The notes under the pieces are model-generated. The model searched no databases and was not told where the DNA came from. It was given only the letters and a program-made list of their open reading frames with translations. This document shows, one piece after another, positions 1-6,530 of a DNA stretch of 7,846 nt. Location: NCBI GenBank assembly GCA_030615365.1, contig JAUWZM010000102.1, forward strand, positions 1 to 7,846. The letters are read 5' to 3'. The DNA comes from Candidatus Aerophobota bacterium. GTDB lineage: Bacteria; Aerophobota; Aerophobia; Aerophobales; B3-G15. Within the stretch, counting starts at the first letter, position 1. Each line of letters starts with the position of its first letter. The position numbers and the translations under genes are program-made.

Positions 1-5
1 AGTAA

Positions 6-28
6 GTAGCTCAGGCCTTTAGGCCTGA
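6..28 (+). repeat. GTAG-hairpin (REP-like) element 1
   Basis: A GTAG tetranucleotide (6-9) is followed by a perfect hairpin: TCAGGCC (11-17), loop TTTA (18-21), GGCCTGA (22-28). GTAG followed by a short palindrome is the architecture of REP elements moved by RAYT (TnpA-REP) transposases. That assignment is inference, because no RAYT gene is in the window. It faces the element at 38-60, giving a BIME-like inverted pair. Confidence 0.6.
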
Positions 29-37
29 TGAATTTAG

Positions 38-60
38 GCAGACCTAAAGGTCTGCACTAC
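38..60 (-). repeat. GTAG-hairpin (REP-like) element 2, inverted
   Basis: On the minus strand this reads GTAGT followed by a 7-bp perfect stem GCAGACC / GGTCTGC with a TTTA loop (plus strand: stem arms 38-44 and 49-55, loop 45-48, CTAC at 57-60). Loop and layout match element 1 at 6-28 in the opposite direction, with 9 bp between them. The shared plan with a different stem sequence suggests two subfamilies or compensatory drift. Confidence 0.6.
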
Positions 61-95
61 ATTTGAGAGAAGATTATATAGGTTATATATGAAAC

Positions 96-121
96 GCAGG
101 CTCTTTGAGCCTCACGGCTAC
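96..121 (-). repeat. GTAG-hairpin (REP-like) element 3
   Basis: The stem AGGCTC (98-103) / GAGCCT (107-112) with loop TTT is followed by GGCTAC at 116-121, so the minus strand reads GTAGCC and then the hairpin. It closely resembles the element at 994-1015: both begin GCAGGCT and end GGCTAC. It lies 28 bp beyond the transporter stop codon and could end or stabilise that transcript, but no T-run follows the stem, so I do not call it a terminator. Confidence 0.5.
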
Positions 122-124
122 GTC

Positions 125-140
125 ACACATTACATATCAC
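125..140. repeat. Arm of a long-range inverted repeat (partner 1295-1310)
   Basis: These 16 bases (ACACATTACATATCAC) are the reverse complement of 1295-1310 (GTGATGTGTAATGTGT) at 15 of 16 positions. The two arms sit on either side of the transporter gene, about 1.15 kb apart. They are probably copies of one dispersed intergenic repeat and need not form a functional pair. Confidence 0.5.
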
Positions 141-148
141 ATTACACC

Positions 149-829
149 TCATTTATTACACTTTTTAGCCATCCAGCGGGCTAAATAGATAAAGGGAGTA
201 TCTACAGCAGCAATGATCCACTTGAAGATGTAAGTGGTAAGAAATATTTGCCAGAAAACGTCCCCGGGGAAAACACCCCAGAAAGCTAAGAAGGTAAATA
301 AAGTAGTGTCAATTAGCTGGCTTACCATTGTGCTGGCATTGTTGCGAAGCCAGAGATATTTTCCTTTGGTTTTTCTCTTCCAGAAGTGAAATGCCCATAT
401 ATCATGATGCTGGCTAATAAGGTAGGCAATAAGGCTGGCAAAGACAATTCGAGGCAGAAAACCAAATATAGCCGCTAAATGAGGTTGCATAGTATCACTC
501 ACATCTGGTTTAAATCTTATTGCAAACTGCATAGCTACCGTCATGGCAATTAAACCAAAGAATCCCATCCATACTGCCTGTCGAGCCTCTTTTTTACCAT
601 AAATTTCACTTAAGATATCTGTATTAAAGAAAATGCTGGCATAAACTATATTGCCAAGGGTAGCTGTCAAACCAAAAATCTGAACTATCTTAATTACCTG
701 AATGTTGCAGACGATGGTTCCAACTACTACCATAATATAAAGCCCGGTTTTTCCCCATAGACGAAAAGCCAAAAGCGAAATGCTCAGATCAACTATAATA
801 AATATCGCCCACAGTATTTCGTTAGACAT
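149..829 (-). CDS. yhhQ: Queuosine precursor transporter, VUT family (YhhQ/QueT-like)
   Basis: This is a 226-residue integral membrane protein of the VUT/DUF165 family. Characterised members (YhhQ) import preQ0/preQ1 for making the queuosine base at the wobble position of tRNAs with GUN anticodons. The family call rests on three segments: FFNTDILSEIYGKKEAR (67-83), LWLRNNASTMVSQLIDTTLF (159-178) and YIFKWIIAAVDTPFIYL (200-216). About six hydrophobic helices are visible, near residues 5-22, 28-50, 55-69, 86-103, 120-138 and 170-187, plus the C-terminal one at 192-216. Length is normal for the family. The ATG is preceded by GGGAG about 7 bases upstream, which supports the start; the stop is TGA. 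It stands alone, divergent from clpB. I see no preQ1 riboswitch upstream. Substrate (preQ0, preQ1 or queuine) cannot be told from sequence. Confidence 0.88.
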   Translation of the reverse strand: MSNEILWAIFIIVDLSISLLAFRLWGKTGLYIMVVVGTIVCNIQVIKIVQIFGLTATLGNIVYASIFFNTDILSEIYGKKEARQAVWMGFFGLIAMTVAMQFAIRFKPDVSDTMQPHLAAIFGFLPRIVFASLIAYLISQHHDIWAFHFWKRKTKGKYLWLRNNASTMVSQLIDTTLFTFLAFWGVFPGDVFWQIFLTTYIFKWIIAAVDTPFIYLARWMAKKCNK

Positions 830-895
830 TTTCTTCTCCCGTTATTATTCTGCAAAATTTAAGAAAAATGGCAAGCATATCTAAGAACATGAGGA

Positions 896-923
896 TTGAC
901 CTTTAGATTTATTTTACTAATAA
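896..923 (+). promoter_or_regulatory. Possible sigma-70-like promoter overlapping a palindrome
   Basis: TTGACC (896-901) and TAATAA (918-923) are 16 bases apart on the plus strand, toward clpB. The -10-like box lies inside a perfect palindrome ACTAAT-A-ATTAGT (916-928), which could be an operator. The site is about 490 bp upstream of clpB and the region is AT-rich, so chance is a real possibility. Confidence 0.2.
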
Positions 924-993
924 TTAGTAGTTGTTCACCGCAGAGATAGCAAAATATTTGATAGTCGTAACCTTTAGATTGCGCTTATTTTTC

Positions 994-1015
994 GCAGGCT
1001 AAAGCCTGTGGCTAC
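994..1015 (-). repeat. GTAG-hairpin (REP-like) element 4
   Basis: The stem CAGGC (995-999) / GCCTG (1004-1008) has a TAAA loop (TTTA on the minus strand) and is followed by GGCTAC at 1010-1015, so the minus strand reads GTAGCC and then the hairpin. It is the closest relative of element 3 at 96-121. A G-T wobble extends the stem by one pair. Confidence 0.55.
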
Positions 1016-1019
1016 ACAG

Positions 1020-1069
1020 GTAGCTCACCCATTTATTGGTAAAAATCACTCAATGAATTGAGCAGCTAC
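1020..1069. repeat. Degenerate inverted pair of GTAG-hairpin elements (5 and 6)
   Basis: The left half starts with GTAGCTCA (1020-1027), the same eight bases that open element 1 at 6-13, followed by an imperfect hairpin ACCCA-TTTA-TTGGT (1027-1040). The right half is a perfect hairpin CTCAAT-GA-ATTGAG (1049-1062) followed by CTAC (1066-1069), which is GTAG on the minus strand. The whole therefore has the face-to-face arrangement seen at 6-60, but more worn. Confidence 0.4.
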
Positions 1070-1121
1070 AGTTTAGTTTACATCAATGGTAATGTCAAAA
1101 ATAACATGAAGGAAAACATGA

Positions 1122-1375
1122 AACCACAGAGTGCACAGAGGGAAAATTAATTCTCCGTGTCCTCTAAAAGAATTTTTTTTCATGAGAATATTGCAGAACA
1201 GATAGATAAATACAGGATAAATCTTAATGTACATGAGGATAAAAAATAATAAGAATAATAATTCTCATAGGAGAGCACAGAGGGGAGAGAAGATGTGATG
1301 TGTAATGTGTAGATGGTAAAAACTTCATCACTCATTACTTATTATATATTACAGTTATTTACGTTCTCTGTGGTT
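1122..1375. repeat. 254-bp segment bounded by a 10-bp inverted repeat
   Basis: AACCACAGAG at 1122-1131 is the exact reverse complement of CTCTGTGGTT at 1366-1375. Inside, related motifs recur: GCACAGAGGG at 1134-1143 faces TCTCCGTGTCC (1152-1162), and GCACAGAGGGG lies near 1275-1285. No transposase or other long frame is inside, so it could be a MITE-like or dispersed intergenic repeat. Its right end lies 39 bp before the clpB start codon. Confidence 0.4.
1295..1310. repeat. Arm of a long-range inverted repeat (partner 125-140)
   Basis: These 16 bases match the reverse complement of 125-140 with one mismatch. The arm is inside the 1122-1375 segment. Confidence 0.5.
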
Positions 1376-1414
1376 AAGTTTTGACAGCACTACATTAATG
1401 CAAAGGAGAAAACT

Positions 1415-4000
1415 ATGTTAAAATGGGATAATTTAACTATAAAAACTCAAGAGAGAATTCAAGGAGCTCAGGAGATTGCTGAGAAGATGAATCATCAGCA
1501 AATTCTTCCTGAACATTTGCTTGTTTCATTGATTGAGGATAAAGAGGGAGTAGTGTTATCCCTCCTTAAGAGCTTAGAGGCAAATTCAGATTTAATCGCA
1601 TCACAATTAACGGAGCAGCTCAATAAACTACCCAAGATTACAGGAGGGGGAGTATCTCAGGTATATAGTTCTCCAAGTTTAAATAAAATCTTTGATCTTG
1701 CTCAAAAGGAAGCTGATTATTTAAAAGATGAGTATCTAAGCACAGAACATCTCTTGCTGGGTATTTGTGAGGAAAGAGACTGTTCGGCAAGTCAAATACT
1801 ACAGAAACAAGGGGTGACCAAGGACAGTGTGTTAAAGGCTCTGGTAAAAATTAGGGGAACTCAGAGAGTAACTGACCAGCATCCCGAGGATAAATATCAG
1901 GCTCTGGAGCGCTTTACGAGCGATCTCACTCAACTGGCCTCTCAAAGCAAGCTTGATCCTGTGATAGGGAGAGATAACGAGATAAGAAGGGTGATTCAAA
2001 TTCTATCGAGAAGGACTAAGAATAACCCGGTATTGGTTGGAGAGCCTGGAGTAGGAAAAACTGCTATAGCAGAAGGATTAGCCCAAAGAATTATTGCTGG
2101 AGATATTCCTGAAACACTAAAAGGGAAAAGAGTTCTTGCTTTAGATATGGGAACCTTAGTAGCAGGAACAAAATTCAGGGGAGAATTTGAGGATCGCCTG
2201 AAATCCTTATTGAAAGAGATAAAGCAAAGAGAGGGACAGATCATTTTATTTATCGATGAGCTTCACACCGTAGTAGGAGCAGGAGCAGCAGAGGGAGCAG
2301 TGGATGCCTCCAATATGCTTAAACCTGCCTTAGCTCGAGGGGAGCTTCGCTGTATAGGTGCTACCACTCTTAATGAATACAGAAAATATATAGAAAAGGA
2401 TGCTGCCTTAGAAAGAAGATTTCAAATGGTTCTGGTAAGAGAGCCTTCACTGGAGGATACCATAGCCATCTTAAGAGGGTTAAAGGAAAAATATGAAGTT
2501 TATCATGGGGTAAAAATTAAAGACTCTGCCCTGATATCAGCAGCTAATCTTTCCCATCGTTACATAACTGATAGATTTCTTCCTGATAAGGCCATTGACC
2601 TTATTGATGAGGCAGCTGCAAGAATAAGGATAGAGATAGATTCAAGACCAACAGAAATAGATGAAATTGAGCGCAAGATAGTGCAACTGGAGATTGAGGC
2701 ACAGGCTTTAAAAAAGGAAAAGGATGAGGTTTCAAAAGACAGGTTAAATAAATTGGCAAAGGATCTGGCTAACCTTAAAGAAAAAGCTACCCAGCTTAAA
2801 GTACACTGGCAAAAGGAAAAAGAAATCATCCAAAAAATAAGTAAAATTAAAGAAGAGATAGAAAGATGCAGAGGAGAGTATCAAAGAGCTCAAAGAGAGG
2901 GAAATCTGGACAGGGCAGCCGAGCTTCGTTATGGAAAAATGTTAGAACTTAAAAAATCTTTAGATGAGGAAAACCAAAGATTAAAAGAATTCCAAAAAGA
3001 AAAAAAAATGCTTAAGAAAGAGGTAGAGGAAGAGGATGTGGCAGAAATTGTCTCAGAGTGGAGGGGAATTCCCTTAACTAAACTTGTGGAAGGGGAAACG
3101 GAAAAACTAACTAAAATGGAGGAAAGATTAAGGACAAGAGTTGTGGGGCAGGATGAGGCTATAAGAGCAGTTTCCAATGCTGTAAGAAGAGCCAGGGCAG
3201 GATTGCAAGATCCCAATCACCCCTTGGGCTCTTTTATGTTTTTAGGACCTACCGGAGTAGGAAAAACAGAATTGGCGAAAGCTTTAGCTGAGTTTCTCTT
3301 TGATGATGAGACAGCTATGATTAGGCTGGATATGAGTGAGTATATGGAACGGCATACTGTGTCTCGGTTAATTGGTGCTCCTCCTGGATATGTAGGTTAT
3401 GAGGAAGGAGGGCAACTTACCGAGCCTGTGAGAAGAAAGCCTTATACAGTTATACTTTTTGATGAGATAGAGAAAGCCCATACCGATGTATTTAATGTGT
3501 TACTTCAGATACTGGATGATGGTAGGTTAACTGATGGACAGGGGAGGGTAGTTAATTTCAAAAATACAGTTATCATAATGACCTCTAATGTGGGAAGTAG
3601 ATGGATTGAGGAACTCAAAAAATCCTCAGAAATCAAAGAAAAGATAAGAGAAGCTCTAAGATCTCAATTCCGCCCTGAATTCTTAAACAGAATTGATGAC
3701 GTTATTATTTTTAGCCGTTTAGGTAAAGATGAGATAAAAAAGATAGTTGATATACAATTCAGGCAGCTTCAAACCCGACTTAGTGAGAAAAAAATTCGTA
3801 TATCGCTTACCGATAAAGCAAAAGAATTTATTGCTCAAGAAGGCTTTGACCCTGCTTATGGTGCCCGTCCTTTAAAAAGAACCATTCAAAGAGAGATCCT
3901 TGATCCCCTGGCTTTTAAGCTGCTGGAAGGAGAATTCAAAGAGGAAGATGAGATTGTTGTAAATAGTGTTAATGGGAAGATAGTTTTCCAGAAAAGTTAA
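1415..4000 (+). CDS. clpB: ATP-dependent disaggregase ClpB (Hsp104 family)
   Basis: This cytosolic hexameric AAA+ chaperone pulls polypeptides out of aggregates together with DnaK/DnaJ/GrpE. All ClpB parts are present in its 861 residues. There is a double Clp N-terminal repeat (about 1-145). The first AAA domain has Walker A GEPGVGKT (209-216), Walker B with D281-E282 and arginine finger R334/R335. A coiled-coil middle domain spans about 405-545 and separates ClpB from ClpA/ClpX-type unfoldases. The second AAA domain has Walker A GPTGVGKT (611-618), Walker B D683-E684, pore tyrosine in GYVGY (658-662), arginine finger in FLNR (756-759) and sensor-2 GARPLKR (816-822). There is no IGF/L-type ClpP-docking loop call to make, as expected for ClpB. 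Pore loop 1 reads GTKFRGEFE (251-259), with Phe where Tyr is usual, a conservative change. AAAGGAG six bases before the ATG fixes the start. I found no CIRCE element upstream. Confidence 0.97.
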   Translation: MLKWDNLTIKTQERIQGAQEIAEKMNHQQILPEHLLVSLIEDKEGVVLSLLKSLEANSDLIASQLTEQLNKLPKITGGGVSQVYSSPSLNKIFDLAQKEADYLKDEYLSTEHLLLGICEERDCSASQILQKQGVTKDSVLKALVKIRGTQRVTDQHPEDKYQALERFTSDLTQLASQSKLDPVIGRDNEIRRVIQILSRRTKNNPVLVGEPGVGKTAIAEGLAQRIIAGDIPETLKGKRVLALDMGTLVAGTKFRGEFEDRLKSLLKEIKQREGQIILFIDELHTVVGAGAAEGAVDASNMLKPALARGELRCIGATTLNEYRKYIEKDAALERRFQMVLVREPSLEDTIAILRGLKEKYEVYHGVKIKDSALISAANLSHRYITDRFLPDKAIDLIDEAAARIRIEIDSRPTEIDEIERKIVQLEIEAQALKKEKDEVSKDRLNKLAKDLANLKEKATQLKVHWQKEKEIIQKISKIKEEIERCRGEYQRAQREGNLDRAAELRYGKMLELKKSLDEENQRLKEFQKEKKMLKKEVEEEDVAEIVSEWRGIPLTKLVEGETEKLTKMEERLRTRVVGQDEAIRAVSNAVRRARAGLQDPNHPLGSFMFLGPTGVGKTELAKALAEFLFDDETAMIRLDMSEYMERHTVSRLIGAPPGYVGYEEGGQLTEPVRRKPYTVILFDEIEKAHTDVFNVLLQILDDGRLTDGQGRVVNFKNTVIIMTSNVGSRWIEELKKSSEIKEKIREALRSQFRPEFLNRIDDVIIFSRLGKDEIKKIVDIQFRQLQTRLSEKKIRISLTDKAKEFIAQEGFDPAYGARPLKRTIQREILDPLAFKLLEGEFKEEDEIVVNSVNGKIVFQKS

Positions 4001-4003
4001 TTC

Positions 4004-4618
4004 TTAAGAAGGGGAAAGAATTTCCCTTAGCTGTTTAAGGGTTTTGTTTACTATATCTATCACTGTTTGGGAGGAAATCGTGGCTCCGGTAATGGCTTGA
4101 ATTTGATTGGGCTTGGAAGGAGGTTTGTTTTTTACCAGCTCTACCAAAGGTAAAATCTTAAGGTTGTTAAACTGGTCCTTAAACCAGGGAGATGTAATTT
4201 TTGCTCCCAATCCAGGTGTTTCTACTGATTCTAAAATCTCTATCCCTATAGTGTTATTTAAATCCGGATCTATACCAATCATAATTTTTATTTCTCCCTG
4301 GTATCCTGCTCCTTTGCCTACAACAGCATAACCTATAAGTTTATGAGAAGAATCCAGCCCTTTGTAGACCACCTTCTCTTCCTTGGTTGTGCTCTGGTAG
4401 TCTTTTTCTCGAGGTAAAACTTCTTTGGTTACGGTATTGCACGTTATGATATCGTAATCTTTTGCCTGAGGTAAAACTTGAAAAATAGCTCTCTTTAGAG
4501 CCTGTTCTTTATTCTTCTTTATCAGAGGCTGAGTATATTGATGCACACCAACTAAAGCTGCCCCGGAAACTATTCCTACAATAGATAGGGTAAGAATCAT
4601 ATGGATAGATTTCTTCAA
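4004..4618 (-). CDS. rnfG: Rnf complex electron transport subunit RnfG
   Basis: RnfG is a membrane-anchored flavoprotein subunit of the Rnf complex, carrying a covalent FMN exposed outside the cytoplasm. Its 204 residues comprise one N-terminal membrane anchor (about 8-25) followed by the FMN-binding domain with VETPGLGAKI (132-141) and the attachment motif TGATIS (177-182), whose Thr180 is the expected flavin-linked residue. Flavinylation normally needs an ApbE transferase, which is not in the window. The start is TTG, directly abutting the rnfD stop (TAA at 4619-4621). It is favoured over the ATG seven codons in because AGGGGG sits seven bases before the TTG and nothing similar precedes the ATG. 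rnfE, usually next, is absent; clpB converges with a 3-bp gap. NqrC is an alternative, but it is normally longer and paired with a larger NqrB. Confidence 0.9.
   Translation of the reverse strand: MKKSIHMILTLSIVGIVSGAALVGVHQYTQPLIKKNKEQALKRAIFQVLPQAKDYDIITCNTVTKEVLPREKDYQSTTKEEKVVYKGLDSSHKLIGYAVVGKGAGYQGEIKIMIGIDPDLNNTIGIEILESVETPGLGAKITSPWFKDQFNNLKILPLVELVKNKPPSKPNQIQAITGATISSQTVIDIVNKTLKQLREILSPS
4024..4049 (+). terminator. Possible intrinsic terminator of clpB, inside the rnfG 3' end
   Basis: The stem CCCTTA (4024-4029) / TAAGGG (4036-4041) with a six-base loop is followed directly by TTTTGTTT (4042-4049). It begins 24 bp after the clpB stop. The stem is only six pairs, three of them G-C, so it is weak. 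Because the genes converge with 3 bp between stops, any clpB terminator has to lie within rnfG coding sequence. Confidence 0.35.
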
Positions 4619-5548
4619 TTATTTACCCCCTAAGACTTTGGGTTTTATATAGCGATTTAAAAGAGGAGTGAGAGCATTCATAAACAAAATAGAAAACATT
4701 ACTCCCCCTGGAAGATCTCCCCATAAACGAATTACCATTACCATAATGCCAGCTCCAGCTCCAAAGATAATTCTGCCAGATTTGGATATAGGTGTAGTTA
4801 CAGGATCTGTAGCCATAAAAAAGGCTCCCATAATAAGGCCACCGGCAAGTAAATGAAATAAAGGAGAACCAGAGGATAGGTGAGCTAAATAAGCTATTCC
4901 ACTAAAGATAGCCACTGTGCCCAGATAGACTAAGGGAATTCGCCAGTCTATGTATCTGCGAACAAGAAGATACATAGCCCCCACAAGAAGAGCAAGAGCT
5001 GAGGTTTCTCCTAAGGAACCACTCACATTACCTAAGAAAAGATGAAAGAGGGGAGTGATTTGAGACTCAAATTTTATTAAGCCTAAAGGGGTAGCTGTAG
5101 TAACTGCATTTAAAGTAAAAGGTTCTATCCAGCTTGTCATTAAAACAGGATAAGTTGCCATTAAAAAAGCTCTTCCTATAAGAGCTGGATTAAAGATATT
5201 GTATCCCAATCCTCCAAATATCTGCTTGCCAATAATAATAGTAAAAATTGCACCTAACGCAGCAGCCCAGAGAGGAAAATTTGGTGGAAGGAGCATAGCT
5301 AATAAAAGACCGCTTACAAGGGCACTTGGCTCCCAAGGAATTTCTTTTTTTCTCAATCTTAAAAATAGGTACTCAGAGAGCATACTAAAAAAACAACAGG
5401 TAAAGATGAGTCCAATAGCTCTCAGGCGAAAAAGGTACACACTGTATCCTGCTGCCGGCAGAAGAGCAATTATTACTCCCCACATCATCTTAGTTACAGT
5501 AATCTTATCCCTGATATGAGGGGACGAAGAAATAATCAGCTTTTCCAT
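4619..5548 (-). CDS. rnfD: Rnf complex membrane subunit RnfD
   Basis: RnfD is a polytopic inner-membrane subunit of the Rnf complex, which couples electron flow between reduced ferredoxin and NAD+ to Na+ or H+ movement; it carries a covalently bound FMN. The 309 residues show about eight to ten hydrophobic helices and the family signatures GGLGYNIFNPALIGRAFL (112-129), TTATPL (150-155; Thr153 is the expected flavin-linked residue), FFMATDPVTTP (243-253) and MFSILFMNALTPLLNRY (284-300). Length suits RnfD, while NqrB is usually about 100 residues longer. The ATG is chosen because no other start codon lies between it and the preceding in-frame stop. Its ribosome-binding site is poor: an AAGGAG exists but about 25 bases upstream. 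rnfC normally precedes rnfD, but here mobA does, 83 bp away on the same strand. Confidence 0.93.
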   Translation of the reverse strand: MEKLIISSSPHIRDKITVTKMMWGVIIALLPAAGYSVYLFRLRAIGLIFTCCFFSMLSEYLFLRLRKKEIPWEPSALVSGLLLAMLLPPNFPLWAAALGAIFTIIIGKQIFGGLGYNIFNPALIGRAFLMATYPVLMTSWIEPFTLNAVTTATPLGLIKFESQITPLFHLFLGNVSGSLGETSALALLVGAMYLLVRRYIDWRIPLVYLGTVAIFSGIAYLAHLSSGSPLFHLLAGGLIMGAFFMATDPVTTPISKSGRIIFGAGAGIMVMVIRLWGDLPGGVMFSILFMNALTPLLNRYIKPKVLGGK

Positions 5549-5631
5549 TTTCTGCTTTGAGGTGATTCGAGAGCTCCTTGTTTTCTTTTTATAAGGTATA
5601 GAATTTACAAGATAACTTTAGCAAATATCAT

Positions 5632-6228
5632 TCAAATCGCAAGTTCACTTAGTCCTTTTTCAGGAATTGTTAGTTCCAGTAGTTTAGGAGTATTTACGTT
5701 GAAGAAAGAGAGCAGTTTGGGATCGTATTTATTTGTCTTAGCTTCAGGAAGATATTTGCACGTAACTTCGGGAAAGAAATTTTTTACCTTTAAATTTTCA
5801 GCTTCTAAATGAGATCTTATAGCAGGCAGACATCTTTTGGCATAAATACTATGCAAAGGTTCAACGAATCCTTTCACCACGGGTACAATAATATCACTAT
5901 CATCTATCTGTGAGGACATAAATCTAAGCAAATTTACATTCAGAAAAGGCATATCACAACCACAGATAAAGTTATATTCACTTTGAGATGTCACCAGCCC
6001 TGTATAAATTCCCCCCAAGGGTCCTTTTCCAGAGACTATATCTTGCACTATTCTTACCCCTAAAAACTGGTAGTCAAAGGAGGAGTTAGCAACTACAAGA
6101 ACATTGCCAAAAGCAATTCTTAGTTTTTCTACAATTAACTTTATAATCTGTTTTTCTCCAATCTTAAGCAAGGCTTTATTTTTTCCTATCCGACTGCTTT
6201 TTCCTCCAGCAAGAATTATACCAGTCAT
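5632..6228 (-). CDS. mobA: Molybdenum cofactor guanylyltransferase MobA
   Basis: MobA joins GMP from GTP to molybdopterin-bound molybdenum, forming the guanine dinucleotide cofactor used by DMSO-reductase-family enzymes such as formate dehydrogenases. The 198-residue protein has the nucleotidyltransferase signature LAGGKSSRIGKNKALL (6-21), with Lys18 in the usual place; GPLGGIYTGL (69-78); the metal-binding GCDMPF (90-95, Asp92); EPLHSIY (123-129); and the C-terminal FNVNTPKLLE (176-185), close to the family's NxNTPxDL. Length and motif order match MobA rather than MocA or a sugar-phosphate nucleotidyltransferase. GAGGG four bases before the ATG supports the start; the stop is TGA. It is followed by rnfD on the same strand and may share a transcript with it. 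No molybdoenzyme or other cofactor gene is nearby. Confidence 0.9.
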   Translation of the reverse strand: MTGIILAGGKSSRIGKNKALLKIGEKQIIKLIVEKLRIAFGNVLVVANSSFDYQFLGVRIVQDIVSGKGPLGGIYTGLVTSQSEYNFICGCDMPFLNVNLLRFMSSQIDDSDIIVPVVKGFVEPLHSIYAKRCLPAIRSHLEAENLKVKNFFPEVTCKYLPEAKTNKYDPKLLSFFNVNTPKLLELTIPEKGLSELAI

Positions 6229-6256
6229 TTTCCCTCACTTTTTATTGATACCGTTC

Positions 6257-6352
6257 TTAATCTAACACAAAAAGCCGATGAGGAACTCTATTTTCTTTAA
6301 CCCTCGGTCCACGTACCAATACTATATCAAAACTACAAAAAAAGCAAATTGA
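6257..6352 (-). pseudogene. Short protein-like frame without a start, possible gene debris
   Basis: A 31-codon open frame bounded by in-frame stops (TAA at 6353-6355 and TAA at 6257-6259) ends in VLVRGPRVKENRVPHRLFVLD. The composition looks protein-like. There is no ATG; the only initiator-type codons are a TTG at codon 12 and a GTG near the end, without a good ribosome-binding site. It lies between mobA and the fragment at 6363-6521. I do not recognise the family, and a 31-codon frame can arise by chance. Confidence 0.2.
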
Positions 6353-6362
6353 TTATTCTTAA

Positions 6363-6521
6363 CTACAGAGTCTTTAAAAGTTTTATGCCTCTTTTTGTTA
6401 GTCCCTTTCCCATTAAATCGCAAACTTCTTCAATAATTTCAATTGCATCTCTTGATTGGAGAACGGGTTCATGAGGATGAACAAAATCAAGAGTTTTTGG
6501 ATAAAAGATTTTCCAGCTTTT
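6363..6521 (-). pseudogene. C-terminal fragment of an unidentified protein
   Basis: Fifty-two codons are open from just after a TAG (6522-6524) to a TAG at 6363-6365, reading KSWKIFYPKTLDFVHPHEP and on to DAIEIIEEVCDLMGKGLTKR and GIKLLKTL. The charged amphipathic ending looks like a genuine C-terminus. No start codon exists except an internal ATG (codon 37), so it cannot be an intact gene. It is in the same frame as galT, separated from its stop (TAA 6531-6533) by two sense codons and a second stop. It could be a decayed neighbour or a lost extension of galT, but galT already has a normal length. I do not recognise the family. Confidence 0.4.
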
Positions 6522-6530
6522 CTACCTTCC

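Larger units (their letters stand above)
830..1414. other. Gene-free, repeat-rich divergent intergenic region
   Basis: This 585-bp stretch between the divergent transporter and clpB genes has no convincing coding frame. It holds three GTAG-hairpin elements (994-1069), an 11-bp direct repeat ACCTTTAGATT (899-909 and 970-980), a 10-bp direct repeat ACATGAGGAT (887-896 and 1231-1240), a perfect 8-bp inverted pair ATGAGAAT/ATTCTCAT (1182-1189 and 1261-1268), and several CACAGAG-type motifs. The length and patchwork suggest repeated insertion of small mobile or dispersed elements rather than a regulatory region. Confidence 0.6.

Noticed and set aside
830..900. preQ1 riboswitch ahead of the queuosine-precursor transporter
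   Set aside because: No hairpin plus A-rich tail resembling a preQ1-I or -II aptamer is visible between the start codon and the nearest repeats.
1..1100. CRISPR array, because short palindromic repeats recur
   Set aside because: Copies are irregularly spaced, differ in stem sequence, occur in both orientations and have no spacer-length periodicity.
1381..1386. TTGACA just upstream of clpB as a -35 box
   Set aside because: No -10-like hexamer lies 16-18 bases downstream, where the ribosome-binding site begins.
1320..1414. CIRCE (HrcA) heat-shock operator expected for clpB
   Set aside because: No TTAGCACTC-N9-GAGTGCTAA-like inverted repeat is present.
1996..3216. Several minus-strand open frames of 80-95 codons inside clpB
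   Set aside because: They are antisense to a strongly conserved gene, have serine/leucine-rich low-complexity translations typical of antisense frames, and lack ribosome-binding sites.
4004..5548. NqrB-NqrC of the Na+-translocating NADH:quinone reductase
   Set aside because: Both proteins are too short for the usual NqrB and NqrC and fit RnfD and RnfG in length and motifs.
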